From contig JAGCPK010000038.1 of the NCBI GenBank assembly GCA_017965725.1, forward strand, positions 1 through 39,120: a stretch of DNA of 39,120 nucleotides, read 5' to 3'. Positions 7,170 to 14,814 of this stretch are shown one piece after another. Made by a program: the position numbers and the translations under genes. The notes beneath the pieces are model-generated. The model was given only the letters and a program-made list of their open reading frames with translations. It ran no database searches and was not told the origin of the DNA. The stretch's first letter is position 1; each line of letters opens with the position of its first letter. The DNA comes from Prevotella sp. (GTDB taxonomy: Bacteria; Bacteroidota; Bacteroidia; Bacteroidales; Bacteroidaceae).

Positions 7170-9227
7170 TCACAGGCTGATGCTGAGGCCAGTGATGAGC
7201 CAACGACCGGGCTGTTCCACAAGTCCGTAGTCGTGGTATCGGGCGTCGAGCAGGTTGGTGGCTTCAAGAAAGATTTTCCACGTTGGCTGTTGCCACGTCA
7301 GGCGGGTGTCGAGCAGGCAATAGGGGCGGTAGTCTTGTACGGAACCGTCGAAGTCGGTGTAGGAGCCGACACGATCCTGCCATCTAGCGTTCAGGTTAAG
7401 GGAGAGTCTCTCTGTCAGTGGGAGACGCAGGTTGGCTACAAGTTTGTGGCGCAGATACTCTAAGGCATACTGTGACACGACGCCAGGCTCCTGCTCCTTG
7501 TCCTGATGGATGAAACTATAGGAAACATTGATTATTGCCCATCTAACATTGACCATAATGCTGGTTTCGAAGCCGATGCTGTTCAGTTTGGTGTGGTTGA
7601 CGCTCTGCCAGACGGCCTCATCACCTTTCGAGGTGTCCATGACCCAATCAATCATATTTGTGCCATGATGATGCCAGAGGGCACATTGAACATTGATCAT
7701 TGACCATTGTATGTTGGTGCCGACCTCGAGGGCACGCATCTCTTCGGGTTTCAGATGAGGATCGGCACTGTAGCCCTGTAATTTGTAGTACATCTCCGTA
7801 AACGACGGCATGCGCAGGGAGGTGTTGTACGAGGCGTGGAGTGTCCAGTGTGGGGTAGGGCGGTAACTGATGTCAATACCGGGATAGACGGTCATGTTCA
7901 TATTGCTCCACGTGTTCTTGACAGCGACGAGTCCTGCAGAGATTGTGAAATTACGTAGCAAGAGGTTGTGTTCCAAGTAACCGCTGATGTTAGTGCGGTT
8001 CACGCCAAGAGTGTAGTCGCGATCTGTACCTTTGATATGGCGGGGGTGCGAAAGTGGCTCACCGAGGTTGCCGCTGACCAGATCTTCGTTGCGCAGTTCG
8101 GCTCCGAAAGCTGTCCGGTTGTGGACGTTCCAGTCGAAATAACTGCTGAGGCTCACGCCATAGACATCCGTGCGGTTGTAGTTGAACTTCATCTTCTCGG
8201 GTTGTCCACGATACCCCTCGTAGCGATCCCTGTTCTGGTTCCAGTAGATATTGCCTCCCAGATGTAATCGGCCCCGTTTGGTATCTCCCTGAATGGCGGA
8301 GTATAGTTTGGTGGTATGCTCGTATTGGTCGTCGGCCTGCCACTTAGGAGAGGCCCAGAAAGTGCTGGAGCCCCAGCCCTTATCGGCAATGCCGAGGTGC
8401 CAGTGCAGTCGGATCTCCTCGTCTTCATATTGGCCTTGATAGAATCCTTTCGCCCCACTGAAGTCGGTGTTGAGGCTGCCTGCCTTCGAACGACTGTAGC
8501 CGTCGCTGCGACTATAACCTGCACTCAACTGATTGTTCCAATGCCCACCCTTCAGGTTGCCTCTTCCACTGACCCTGCCATAGCCGAAAGATCCGCCTTC
8601 GAGTGTAATGTCAGCACTAGTGGTGAGGGCAGGGCGTGTCACAATGTTGATTGCCCCGACGAGCGAGGACGTGCCGTAGATACGCCCTGCGGGACCTTCG
8701 AGTACCTCGATACGGATGATATCATTCAGATCGACGGGTAGGTCCATCGCGTTGTGGCCCGTCTGCGGGTCACAGATATTGATGCCATTAAGCAATAGGA
8801 TGATCTGGTCTTGTGTGCCGCCTCGGATGGAGATGTCTGTCTGTGCACCAATAGGTCCTCGTTGACGGACATCCACGCCGACGGCATATTTCAGGAGATC
8901 GTTAATACTTTGTACTGGTGCCTGCGCAATGTCGGCACGATCCAGTACAGTGACCATTCTCGCAGCCTGACTCTTCGTCAGGGGCGCCCTCGAGCCAGTC
9001 ACGCTGACTTCCTCGAGCATCGTCTCGCGGGCTGTCGTAGTGGCAGTGGAGTCTGTCACGACGGGATCCGTCGAGACACTCTCCGCAGAGGCGTAGGTTA
9101 GCGTGGCCACGGAGAGCACACTGCACACCACCTCGCGTCCCAGACAGGCAAAGAGCGAATAGCCCTTGTTTCCGAAATGACGGAACACGAGCACTTGGCG
9201 CCTGATGTTGAATGCTGGTTTGTACAT
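7170..9227 (-). CDS. TonB-dependent outer-membrane receptor, BtuB-like
   Basis: This 685-residue receptor carries an unusually long N-terminal leader (about 49 residues, FRHFGNKGYSLFACLGREVVCSVLSVATLTYA) before the mature plug. The plug has EEVSVTGSR, TDISIRGGTQDQIILLLNGI, DPQTGH and IEVLEGPAGRIYGTSSLVGAINIVTR, and a 22-strand type barrel ends in ITGLSISL. TonB receptors take in scarce large nutrients using the proton-motive force. The closest recognisable group is BtuB-like (corrinoid), which fits a cell with a B12-dependent ribonucleotide reductase, but no B12 riboswitch is seen upstream and no Btu gene is adjacent. Two stretches, near 7525-7560 and 7681-7715, are made of short TCAATG-type repeats translated in frame. 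The substrate is an inference. Confidence 0.88.
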   Translation of the reverse strand: MYKPAFNIRRQVLVFRHFGNKGYSLFACLGREVVCSVLSVATLTYASAESVSTDPVVTDSTATTTARETMLEEVSVTGSRAPLTKSQAARMVTVLDRADIAQAPVQSINDLLKYAVGVDVRQRGPIGAQTDISIRGGTQDQIILLLNGINICDPQTGHNAMDLPVDLNDIIRIEVLEGPAGRIYGTSSLVGAINIVTRPALTTSADITLEGGSFGYGRVSGRGNLKGGHWNNQLSAGYSRSDGYSRSKAGSLNTDFSGAKGFYQGQYEDEEIRLHWHLGIADKGWGSSTFWASPKWQADDQYEHTTKLYSAIQGDTKRGRLHLGGNIYWNQNRDRYEGYRGQPEKMKFNYNRTDVYGVSLSSYFDWNVHNRTAFGAELRNEDLVSGNLGEPLSHPRHIKGTDRDYTLGVNRTNISGYLEHNLLLRNFTISAGLVAVKNTWSNMNMTVYPGIDISYRPTPHWTLHASYNTSLRMPSFTEMYYKLQGYSADPHLKPEEMRALEVGTNIQWSMINVQCALWHHHGTNMIDWVMDTSKGDEAVWQSVNHTKLNSIGFETSIMVNVRWAIINVSYSFIHQDKEQEPGVVSQYALEYLRHKLVANLRLPLTERLSLNLNARWQDRVGSYTDFDGSVQDYRPYCLLDTRLTWQQPTWKIFLEATNLLDARYHDYGLVEQPGRWLITGLSISL
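7525..7715. repeat. Short ATTGA(N)CATTGA-type repeats inside the receptor gene
   Basis: Two clusters, 7525-7560 and 7681-7715, consist of imperfect repeats of ACATTGA / TCATTGA / CCATTG. On the coding strand they read as repeated TCAATG and give peptides such as SMINVQ and MVNVRWAIINV in the barrel. The frame is kept. Confidence 0.6.
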
Positions 9228-9258
9228 AAAAATACTGCTGTCTTTGATAAAGCGAATG

Positions 9259-9291
9259 CAAAGGTACGAAATAATTGATAATTCTTTGCAA
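9259..9291 (-). promoter_or_regulatory. Promoter of the BtuB-like receptor
   Basis: On the minus strand a perfect -7 box TACCTTTG lies at 9266-9259, and a -33 TTG at 9291-9289 is 22 bp upstream. The predicted leader is about 25 nt, too short for a riboswitch. Confidence 0.55.
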
Positions 9292-9319
9292 GCAAAGCGA
9301 ATAAAATTCGAGCGGACAA

Positions 9320-9349
9320 TTGATAATTGATACTTTTTTCGTATCTTTG
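9320..9349 (+). promoter_or_regulatory. Promoter of the GH53 gene
   Basis: A -33 TTG (9320-9322) and a -7 box TATCTTTG (9342-9349) are 19 bp apart. The -33 element lies within a short ATTGATA repeat (9314-9332); a related AATTGATAATT copy lies at 9271-9282 between this and the divergent receptor promoter. Confidence 0.6.
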
Positions 9350-9373
9350 TAGCCGAATGAAAATGAATAATAT

Positions 9374-10387
9374 ATGAAGCATTTTTTGTCTTTTCTGGTG
9401 ATGGCGTGGCTTTGCCTGCCTGGTTTCTCTCAGTCGCACGAACCGTTCTGGCTCGGGGCAGACATCAGTGGGACGACGGCACTGGAGGCATGGGGCGGGA
9501 AACTCTATAATGCCCAAGGCGAGGAGCGGGAGAACACCGTGCTGATGAAGGAACTCGGACTGAATGCCGTCCGTCTGCGGGTATGGGTGAATCCCAAAGA
9601 CCGCTTTTGTAGTAAGGAGGATGTGCTCGTGATGGCACTGAGAGCGAAAAAGCAAGGGATGGCGGTGATGATCGACTTCCACTACAGCGACTGGTGGGCT
9701 GATCCTGGACAACAGAACATCCCTGCGGCTTGGAAAGACTTGAACTATAAGAAGATGAAAAAGGCATTGGCTACGCATACCCGAGAGACGTTGCAGTTGT
9801 TGAAAGACAATGGCATCGACGTGAAATGGGTGCAGGTAGGTAATGAGACCACCAACGGCTTTCTCTGGGAGATGGGACGTGCCTCGACGAACATGAAACA
9901 GTATGCGGGCCTGTCGCAGGCGGGTTACAAGGCTGTGAAGTCCGTCTATCCGCAGGCAACAGTCATCATCCATCTCGATGCAGCCTGCGATCTGCACCGC
10001 TATCATTTCATCTTCGACGGTCTGAGGCAGTATAAGGCGAAATGGGACATGATCGGTCTGAGCGTCTATCCCTACTGGGACCAAAAGGCGAACCTTACCA
10101 CCTCGGATGACGAGACGCTACAAAAGTGCGTAGCAAATATGAATGCACTTTACGAAAAATATCACACCCCGATGATGATTGTGGAGACGGGGTATGAGGC
10201 AGCACGTCCGGAGGAAGGAAAGGCGTTTATGAAACGACTGATATCCGCAGCGGCCACACAGACGGGCGGACACTGCAAGGGCGTCTTCTATTGGGCGCCT
10301 GAGGCGGAAGGTCATTATGCGCTGGGAGCATTTAAGAACCATCGGCCCACTGCCATCATGGAGGCGTTTACTGAGGCTCAGCCTTGA
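9374..10387 (+). CDS. GH53 arabinogalactan endo-beta-1,4-galactanase
   Basis: This 337-residue protein has a signal peptide (MKHFLSFLVMAWLCLPGFS) and then a single GH53 TIM barrel. Family features in order are GADISG (29-33), NAVRLRVWVNP (64-74), DFHYSDWWADPGQQ (101-114), the acid/base Glu158 in VGNETTNG, GLSVYPYW (228-235), the nucleophile Glu271 in VETGYE, and KGVFYWAPE near the end. GH53 enzymes cut beta-1,4-galactan side chains of pectin. No lipobox is visible, so it is likely periplasmic or secreted. No SusC/SusD pair accompanies it, so it is not in a typical polysaccharide utilisation locus. Its 3' end overlaps folA, on the other strand, by 20 bp. Confidence 0.94.
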   Translation: MKHFLSFLVMAWLCLPGFSQSHEPFWLGADISGTTALEAWGGKLYNAQGEERENTVLMKELGLNAVRLRVWVNPKDRFCSKEDVLVMALRAKKQGMAVMIDFHYSDWWADPGQQNIPAAWKDLNYKKMKKALATHTRETLQLLKDNGIDVKWVQVGNETTNGFLWEMGRASTNMKQYAGLSQAGYKAVKSVYPQATVIIHLDAACDLHRYHFIFDGLRQYKAKWDMIGLSVYPYWDQKANLTTSDDETLQKCVANMNALYEKYHTPMMIVETGYEAARPEEGKAFMKRLISAAATQTGGHCKGVFYWAPEAEGHYALGAFKNHRPTAIMEAFTEAQP

Positions 10388-10859
10388 CGTAATCCACGAA
10401 GGAATAGGGGAAGTCGTGACGGTCATCTACGGGATGGTCCTCACGGCTTTCTTCTTGCCAGCCTTCGTCGTAGGACGGGAAGAAGGTGTCAGCCTCTGCA
10501 GGGGTGTCATCAATCTCCGTCAGACAGAGACGGTCGGCGATCTTCAGAGCCTGACGATAGACACTGGCCCCACCGATGATGTAGATGTCCTCATCAGGAG
10601 TACAGTGGGTAAGAGCCTCTTCGAGAGAAGAATAAACGTCGCAGCCCTCAAACGCCTTCGCACTGCGGCTCAGTACGATGTTCCTACGATTAGGCAGGGC
10701 TCCCTTGGGTAAAGATAGATATGTGTTACGACCCATAATAATGGTGTGACCCGTGGTGAGCGCCTTAAAACGCTTTAGGTCGTTGGGAAGCCAATAAATC
10801 AGTTTGTTCTTATATCCGATGGCTCCGTTCTTCGCCACCGCTGCGATTATGCTAATCAT
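10368..10859 (-). CDS. folA: Dihydrofolate reductase
   Basis: This 163-residue enzyme has the normal length. It reduces dihydrofolate to tetrahydrofolate with NADPH. Visible motifs are [31 protein letters not shown] (substrate site with the acidic Asp of LPNDL), the NADPH-binding [23 protein letters not shown], and IIGGASVY. The ATG overlaps the stop of thyA by 4 bp (ATGA), the classical thyA-folA coupling: thymidylate synthase makes dihydrofolate, and this enzyme recycles it. The last 20 bp overlap the convergent GH53 gene. Confidence 0.97.
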   Translation of the reverse strand: MISIIAAVAKNGAIGYKNKLIYWLPNDLKRFKALTTGHTIIMGRNTYLSLPKGALPNRRNIVLSRSAKAFEGCDVYSSLEEALTHCTPDEDIYIIGGASVYRQALKIADRLCLTEIDDTPAEADTFFPSYDEGWQEESREDHPVDDRHDFPYSFVDYVKAEPQ

Positions 10860-11650
10860 ACGCTTACTTCTGCTTTGATGTGTGGATGCGGGTCATAGCC
10901 CACGAGTTCGAAGTCTTCGAATTGGAAGTCGAAGAGGTTTTTCACGTCGGGGTTGATCTTCATCGTGGGCAGTGGGCGCGGCTCACGGGTAAGTTGGAGT
11001 TTCGCCTGTTCGATATGGTTCAGGTAGAGATGGGTGTCGCCCGTAGTGTGGATGAAGTCACCAGCCTTGTAACCCGTCACCTGTGCCATCATCTGGAGCA
11101 ACAGGGCGTACGAGGCGATATTAAACGGTACCCCGAGGAAGGTGTCGGCACTGCGCTGGTAGAGTTGGAGCGACAGACGGTCACCCGCCACATAGAATTG
11201 GAAGATAGTATGACACGGGGGCAGCGCCATCTCATTCACCTCCGCCACGTTCCAGGCAGAGACAATCATACGACGCGAGTTGGGATTGTTCTTCAACTGA
11301 TCCAGCACGTACTGAATCTGGTCTATTGTACCTCCCTTGTAGTCGGGCCACGAACGCCATTGGTGTCCATAGACGGGGCCTAGTTCACCATTCTCGTCGG
11401 CCCACTCGTTCCAGATGCGCACACCGTGCTCTTGCAGGTATTTCACGTTGGTATCACCCTTCAGGAACCAGAGCAGTTCGTAGATGATACTCTTCAGGTG
11501 GAGTTTTTTAGTGGTCAGCAGAGGGAATCCGTCATCGAGGTTGTAACGGCTCTGGGTACCGAAGATGCTGATGGTACCAGTACCTGTACGGTCACCCTTC
11601 TGGGTGCCTTCCGTCAGGATGCGGTTGAGGATGTCGAGATATTGTTTCAT
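10856..11650 (-). CDS. thyA: Thymidylate synthase
   Basis: This 264-residue protein has exactly the length of E. coli ThyA and converts dUMP to dTMP with methylene-tetrahydrofolate. Seen are GDRTGTGT (19-26), [11 protein letters not shown], the catalytic Cys146 in [32 protein letters not shown], and the C-terminal [12 protein letters not shown], which closes over the substrate. It lies 22 bp downstream of the rRNA methyltransferase gene and overlaps folA by 4 bp, giving a three-gene minus-strand operon. Confidence 0.98.
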   Translation of the reverse strand: MKQYLDILNRILTEGTQKGDRTGTGTISIFGTQSRYNLDDGFPLLTTKKLHLKSIIYELLWFLKGDTNVKYLQEHGVRIWNEWADENGELGPVYGHQWRSWPDYKGGTIDQIQYVLDQLKNNPNSRRMIVSAWNVAEVNEMALPPCHTIFQFYVAGDRLSLQLYQRSADTFLGVPFNIASYALLLQMMAQVTGYKAGDFIHTTGDTHLYLNHIEQAKLQLTREPRPLPTMKINPDVKNLFDFQFEDFELVGYDPHPHIKAEVSV

Positions 11651-11672
11651 TTACAATTTTATGATTTACATT

Positions 11673-12893
11673 TTATTTATTCATTTGTTTTTTTACAATC
11701 TCGGGAGGCTCGACGGGAAGATGCGTGGTCTTGATGCGCCAGGGCTTGGGGTAGAGGTTGTTGGCGCGATTACCGATATTCTTCATCGGCCCCAATGGGA
11801 AATCCTTGTAGGTGACAGTGACGATGCCTCGTGGAGTGTCGGATGGCAATACGAGGGCCTCGCCACGGAGGTATTTGAGGGCTTCGGGGTAGGAGAGGTC
11901 AATGCGGGCTTGTTCGCCTTGCGGAAGATTGGGGGTGAGGATTTTTAATTTAGAGTTTAGCGTGGAGAGTTCTACATTCTCCGCTCTACATTCTCCACTT
12001 TTGCGCAGTGCGCAAATAAAGAGTCCTTCGCCACGGGTAAAGCCAGGAATGAAATGATAGACGGGTGCGTCGAAACCTTCAAGCAACGAACCTGTGATGC
12101 CCCATTCCGACTTGGTGGGAATCTCAATGGCTTCCGCATCGTATTCCTCCATGATCCAGCGCACGTTTTCCTCGTTTTCCTTTATATTATATGTACACGT
12201 ACTATATATTAATATACCACCTGGGTTCAGACACTCCCAGGCATCAGCGACAATCTCACGCTGCAACCGCCAACATTTCTCCACGTTCTGAAGACTCCAC
12301 TCACTGATGGCGTTTGGGTCCTTGCGGAACATACCCTCGCCAGAACAGGGCACGTCGCAGAGGATGATGTCAAACTTTACCTTCGCCTTGCGGAAGTCAC
12401 GGGGGTAGTTGTTGGTGACGATACAGTTGGGCCAGCCCCATTTGGTGATGTTCTCCAAGAGAATCTGTGCACGAGTAGGGATGGGCTCGTTGCTGACGAG
12501 GACACTCCCCTCTGGCAATACGGTACGGATGGCCGTGGATTTGCCGCCAGGGGCAGCACAAAGGTCCAGTACTTTTAGTTTAGACTCTAAACTCTCAGTT
12601 CTCAGTTCTAAACTCCTGAGGATATGGGTGACAAACATCGAGGAGGCCTCCTGCACATAGTAGCACCCCGCATGGAAGAGCGGGTCGAAAGTAAATTGTG
12701 GGCGACCCTCCAAATAATAGCCTTCTGGACACCAAGGCACTTCCTCTTTTCCCTGACAGCGCCAAGGGAAAGAATTGGGATTGAGGCGTATGCTCACGGG
12801 GGCATCCTCGTCGAGTGCCTCTATGAAACGGTTGAAGCGTTCTTCGCCCATCACCAGTTTCGTCTCCCTTATGAAATCCTTGGGTAATTGCAT
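11673..12893 (-). CDS. rRNA (cytosine-C5)-methyltransferase, RsmF-like, with in-frame repeat inserts
   Basis: This 406-residue RsmB/RsmF-type enzyme transfers a methyl group from S-adenosylmethionine to C5 of cytosine in rRNA. It has an N-terminal RNA-binding part (SIRLNPN), YVQEASSM (79-86), the SAM-binding VLDLCAAPGGKST (108-120), motif IV with Cys183 in DVPCSGEG, and motif VI with Cys233 in YSTCTY, the expected nucleophile. The C-terminal part (NLYPKPWRIK) resembles the PUA-like RsmF tail. Residues about 92-106 and 298-317 are encoded by short DNA repeats (12574-12616 and 11941-12000) and sit in loops next to conserved motifs. It is first in an operon with thyA and folA. Confidence 0.93.
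   Translation of the reverse strand: MQLPKDFIRETKLVMGEERFNRFIEALDEDAPVSIRLNPNSFPWRCQGKEEVPWCPEGYYLEGRPQFTFDPLFHAGCYYVQEASSMFVTHILRSLELRTESLESKLKVLDLCAAPGGKSTAIRTVLPEGSVLVSNEPIPTRAQILLENITKWGWPNCIVTNNYPRDFRKAKVKFDIILCDVPCSGEGMFRKDPNAISEWSLQNVEKCWRLQREIVADAWECLNPGGILIYSTCTYNIKENEENVRWIMEEYDAEAIEIPTKSEWGITGSLLEGFDAPVYHFIPGFTRGEGLFICALRKSGECRAENVELSTLNSKLKILTPNLPQGEQARIDLSYPEALKYLRGEALVLPSDTPRGIVTVTYKDFPLGPMKNIGNRANNLYPKPWRIKTTHLPVEPPEIVKKQMNK
11941..12000. repeat. GAGAATGTAGA-type and TTTAGAGTTT repeats inside the methyltransferase gene
   Basis: The segment contains two copies of an 11-bp unit (GGAGAATGTAG on the minus strand) followed by ACTCTAAATT-type sequence. It is read in frame as roughly ECRAENVELSTLNSKLK, a low-complexity stretch that is not part of the RsmF core. 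Confidence 0.6.
12574..12616. repeat. TTTAGA/CTCAGTTCT repeat inside the methyltransferase gene
   Basis: Imperfect repeats of GTTTAGA, TCTAAACT and CTCAGTTCT make up this stretch. It is read in frame as about LRTESLESKLK directly before the SAM-binding motif. A related GTTTAGAATTTAGAGTTAAGAG sequence lies between genes at 13865-13884. Confidence 0.6.
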
Positions 12894-12903
12894 ATTTTGA
12901 CTG

Positions 12904-12941
12904 CAAAATTAAAAAAAAAATGGGAAAATATACTATCTTTG
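12904..12941. promoter_or_regulatory. Divergent promoters of the methyltransferase and DUF6249-like operons
   Basis: On the minus strand TAATTTTG (12911-12904) is a -7 box for the rsmF-like gene. On the plus strand TATCTTTG (12934-12941) is a -7 box for the downstream operon. The -33 elements are weak on both sides because the spacer is a run of A. Confidence 0.5.
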
Positions 12942-12998
12942 CAACTAATTTATGATTTGTTACGTCAAACGGCTGTAGAAATCAAAAAACAGAAAGAT

Positions 12999-13682
12999 AT
13001 GAAAAAGTATGTAATCGCAATCGCATTGATGCTCTCGCTTGGGCTGAATGCCGAGGCAGCAGCACAGAAGCACCGCCACACTCCACGTACGGAGCAGGTG
13101 GACTCTACTAAGAACAATCATGACGCCATCGAAGCCTTTTCTGACACAACAGCTGCTGCAGAAGATGCTGAAGATGACAAGTACATCACCTACCGTCGCG
13201 GTACAACTTATACGAGTAGCGGCGACGTACAAGAACTCAAGGAAGTGATGGACAGTGTAGGCGGCTTTGTCGGACCTTGGGTGGCTGTGAGCATCGTCTC
13301 CATCGTCGTCATCTTCCTCTTGGCCCCATTACTGATTATCTTTACCATCTTCTACTTCGTCAACAGGAACCGAAAAGAACGTTACAAACTGGCACAGATG
13401 GCCATCCAGAACGGACAGCCCATTCCCGATGAGATCCTGAAGGATACTGATTCGAAGATGCTGACCAGTGAGTATCAGGCAGGTATCCGTCAAATGTTCG
13501 TAGGCATTGGCCTGGCTATCTTCCTCGGCCTCATCATCGGCAAGATCGGTATTGGTATCGGTGCTCTCGTCTTCTTCATCGGACTTGGTAAGTGGTTTGT
13601 GACCCGTCAGACGGGAAACAATGACAATGATCCGTTGAATAACATAAGGAACAACAATAACTCAAATATTTCAGAATTATGA
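12999..13682 (+). CDS. DUF6249-like membrane protein
   Basis: The protein has 227 residues from ATG 12999 (MKKYVIAIALMLSLGLNAEAAAQ, a signal peptide). An earlier in-frame ATG at 12888 precedes the promoter and is rejected. After an acidic periplasmic segment come two or three membrane stretches, WVAVSIVSIVVIFLLAPLLI and a C-terminal pair around GIGLAIFLGLIIGKIGIGIG / ALVFFIGLG. Between them is a cytosolic loop with RNRKERYKLAQMAIQNGQPIPDEIL, a motif shared by DUF6249 proteins. The C-terminus is Asn-rich. Function is unknown. Its position with PspC, an ECF sigma factor and a DUF5056-like protein suggests membrane-stress sensing or regulation. Confidence 0.8.
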   Translation: MKKYVIAIALMLSLGLNAEAAAQKHRHTPRTEQVDSTKNNHDAIEAFSDTTAAAEDAEDDKYITYRRGTTYTSSGDVQELKEVMDSVGGFVGPWVAVSIVSIVVIFLLAPLLIIFTIFYFVNRNRKERYKLAQMAIQNGQPIPDEILKDTDSKMLTSEYQAGIRQMFVGIGLAIFLGLIIGKIGIGIGALVFFIGLGKWFVTRQTGNNDNDPLNNIRNNNNSNISEL

Positions 13683-13870
13683 CAAAGAGACTGATGCGCT
13701 CTAATGACAGAGTAATAGCAGGTGTTTGCGGCGGTATCGCCGAGTATATGGACTTCGATCCCGTGATGGTGCGCATTGCCTACGCTTTCCTCACCATCTT
13801 CACAGCCTTCTGCGGACTTATCTTCTACATCGTGCTGTGGCTCGTAATGCCTGAGAAAAGGTTGGTTTAG
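13679..13870 (+). CDS. PspC-domain protein
   Basis: This 63-residue protein is almost only a PspC domain: basic N-terminus, RVIAGVCGGIAEYMDFDPVMVRIAYA, then one membrane helix (FLTIFTAFCGLIFYIVLWLVMP). PspC proteins bind inner membranes in the phage-shock response of proteobacteria; in Bacteroidota these stand-alone forms usually accompany sigma factors or transcription regulators. Its ATG overlaps the previous stop by 4 bp, so the two are translationally coupled. Confidence 0.92.
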   Translation: MTKRLMRSNDRVIAGVCGGIAEYMDFDPVMVRIAYAFLTIFTAFCGLIFYIVLWLVMPEKRLV

Positions 13871-13886
13871 AATTTAGAGTTAAGAG

Positions 13887-14441
13887 GTGGCAGAACTCAG
13901 TGACATAGCCCTTGTGACGCAGGTGGCGGTATTACACAACAAGCGGGCCTTCGACTTGCTTGTGCGGAAATACCAGTCACCTGTGCGTCGGTTCTTTCTG
14001 AACCAGACCTTGGGCAATGAGGCCCTGAGTGACGACCTGGCACAAGAGACATTTATCAAGGTGTATGTCAACATCACGAAGTTCCGTGGTATGTCGAGTT
14101 TCTCCACCTGGCTCTTCCGTATCGCCTATAACGTGTTCTATGACTATACCAGGAGCAGGAAGACCGAGGTGAGCAGTCTGGAGGATACGCCATCCGTAGC
14201 CGTTTCCCTCGCCTCAAACCTCTCGCCTGCCACTTCTACACTGAAGATGGATATCTATCAGGCCCTGTCGCAACTGAAGGAAGAAGAGCGGACGTGTATC
14301 ACGCTCCAACTCATCGACGGGCAACCTATTGACAAGATCAGCGACATCACGGGCATGCCCCAGAACACTGTGAAGTCGCACCTGAAACGGGGCAAGGATA
14401 AACTGACGGACTATTTAAAAACCAATGGATATGACCGATAA
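13887..14441 (+). CDS. ECF-type RNA polymerase sigma factor
   Basis: This 184-residue protein starts at GTG 13887; no closer ATG gives a full region 2. Sigma region 2 runs from about 15 to 85 (AFDLLVRKYQSPVRRFFLNQT, LAQETFIKVYVNITKFRG, FSTWLFRIAYNVFYDYTR). Region 4 runs from about 120 to 175 with the helix-turn-helix IDKISDITGMPQNTVKSHLKRGKDKL. It directs RNA polymerase to a small regulon, probably including its own operon. It lies 16 bp after the PspC gene and overlaps the next gene by 17 bp, and that membrane protein is the natural candidate for its anti-sigma factor (inference from position). Confidence 0.94.
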   Translation: MAELSDIALVTQVAVLHNKRAFDLLVRKYQSPVRRFFLNQTLGNEALSDDLAQETFIKVYVNITKFRGMSSFSTWLFRIAYNVFYDYTRSRKTEVSSLEDTPSVAVSLASNLSPATSTLKMDIYQALSQLKEEERTCITLQLIDGQPIDKISDITGMPQNTVKSHLKRGKDKLTDYLKTNGYDR

Positions 14442-14814
14442 AGACTATAAATTGATTGACGATTTCTTCAAGGAGGCTGCACAGCAGCAGATTGAGGATG
14501 CCGGCTTTACGGAGCGGGTTATGTTGAGTCTGCCAGACAGCCAAGCGGAAAAGAGTCACAGACTGTCTGTGATCTGGACCTGGTTCTGCATCATATTGGG
14601 TGTGGTGCTTTTCTTCGCCTTTGGCGGTTTGGAAACCCTGAAAGCCAGTGTGATGGTGGTGTTCCAGACGGTGGTCACCTGGTTGAGCGTGTTCCTTACC
14701 ACGGCTCCGACGACTGAGGTGTCTCTGAATCCTCTGGTGGTGTTGTTGGTTGTGGCTTTTGTAGGAGTTTACCTTCCGTATCAAACATACCGTAAGTTGT
14801 CCGCAATACTTTAA
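14425..14814 (+). CDS. DUF5056-like membrane protein, possible anti-sigma partner
   Basis: This 129-residue protein has a cytosolic helical N-terminus (MDMTDKDYKLIDDFFKEAAQQQ, then FTERVMLSLPDS) and three hydrophobic segments (about 48-70, 75-92 and 100-120). The layout resembles the DUF5056 family that follows ECF sigma factors in Bacteroides and Prevotella. No zinc-binding anti-sigma motif (HxxxCxxC) is present. The gene overlaps the sigma gene by 17 bp at its start. Its last 119 bp overlap the 3' end of the convergent PorE-like gene. The anti-sigma role is inferred from position only. Confidence 0.8.
   Translation: MDMTDKDYKLIDDFFKEAAQQQIEDAGFTERVMLSLPDSQAEKSHRLSVIWTWFCIILGVVLFFAFGGLETLKASVMVVFQTVVTWLSVFLTTAPTTEVSLNPLVVLLVVAFVGVYLPYQTYRKLSAIL

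Noticed and set aside
9228-9373. Cobalamin riboswitch upstream of the BtuB-like receptor
   Set aside because: The predicted leader is only about 25 nt and no B12-box-like sequence is present.
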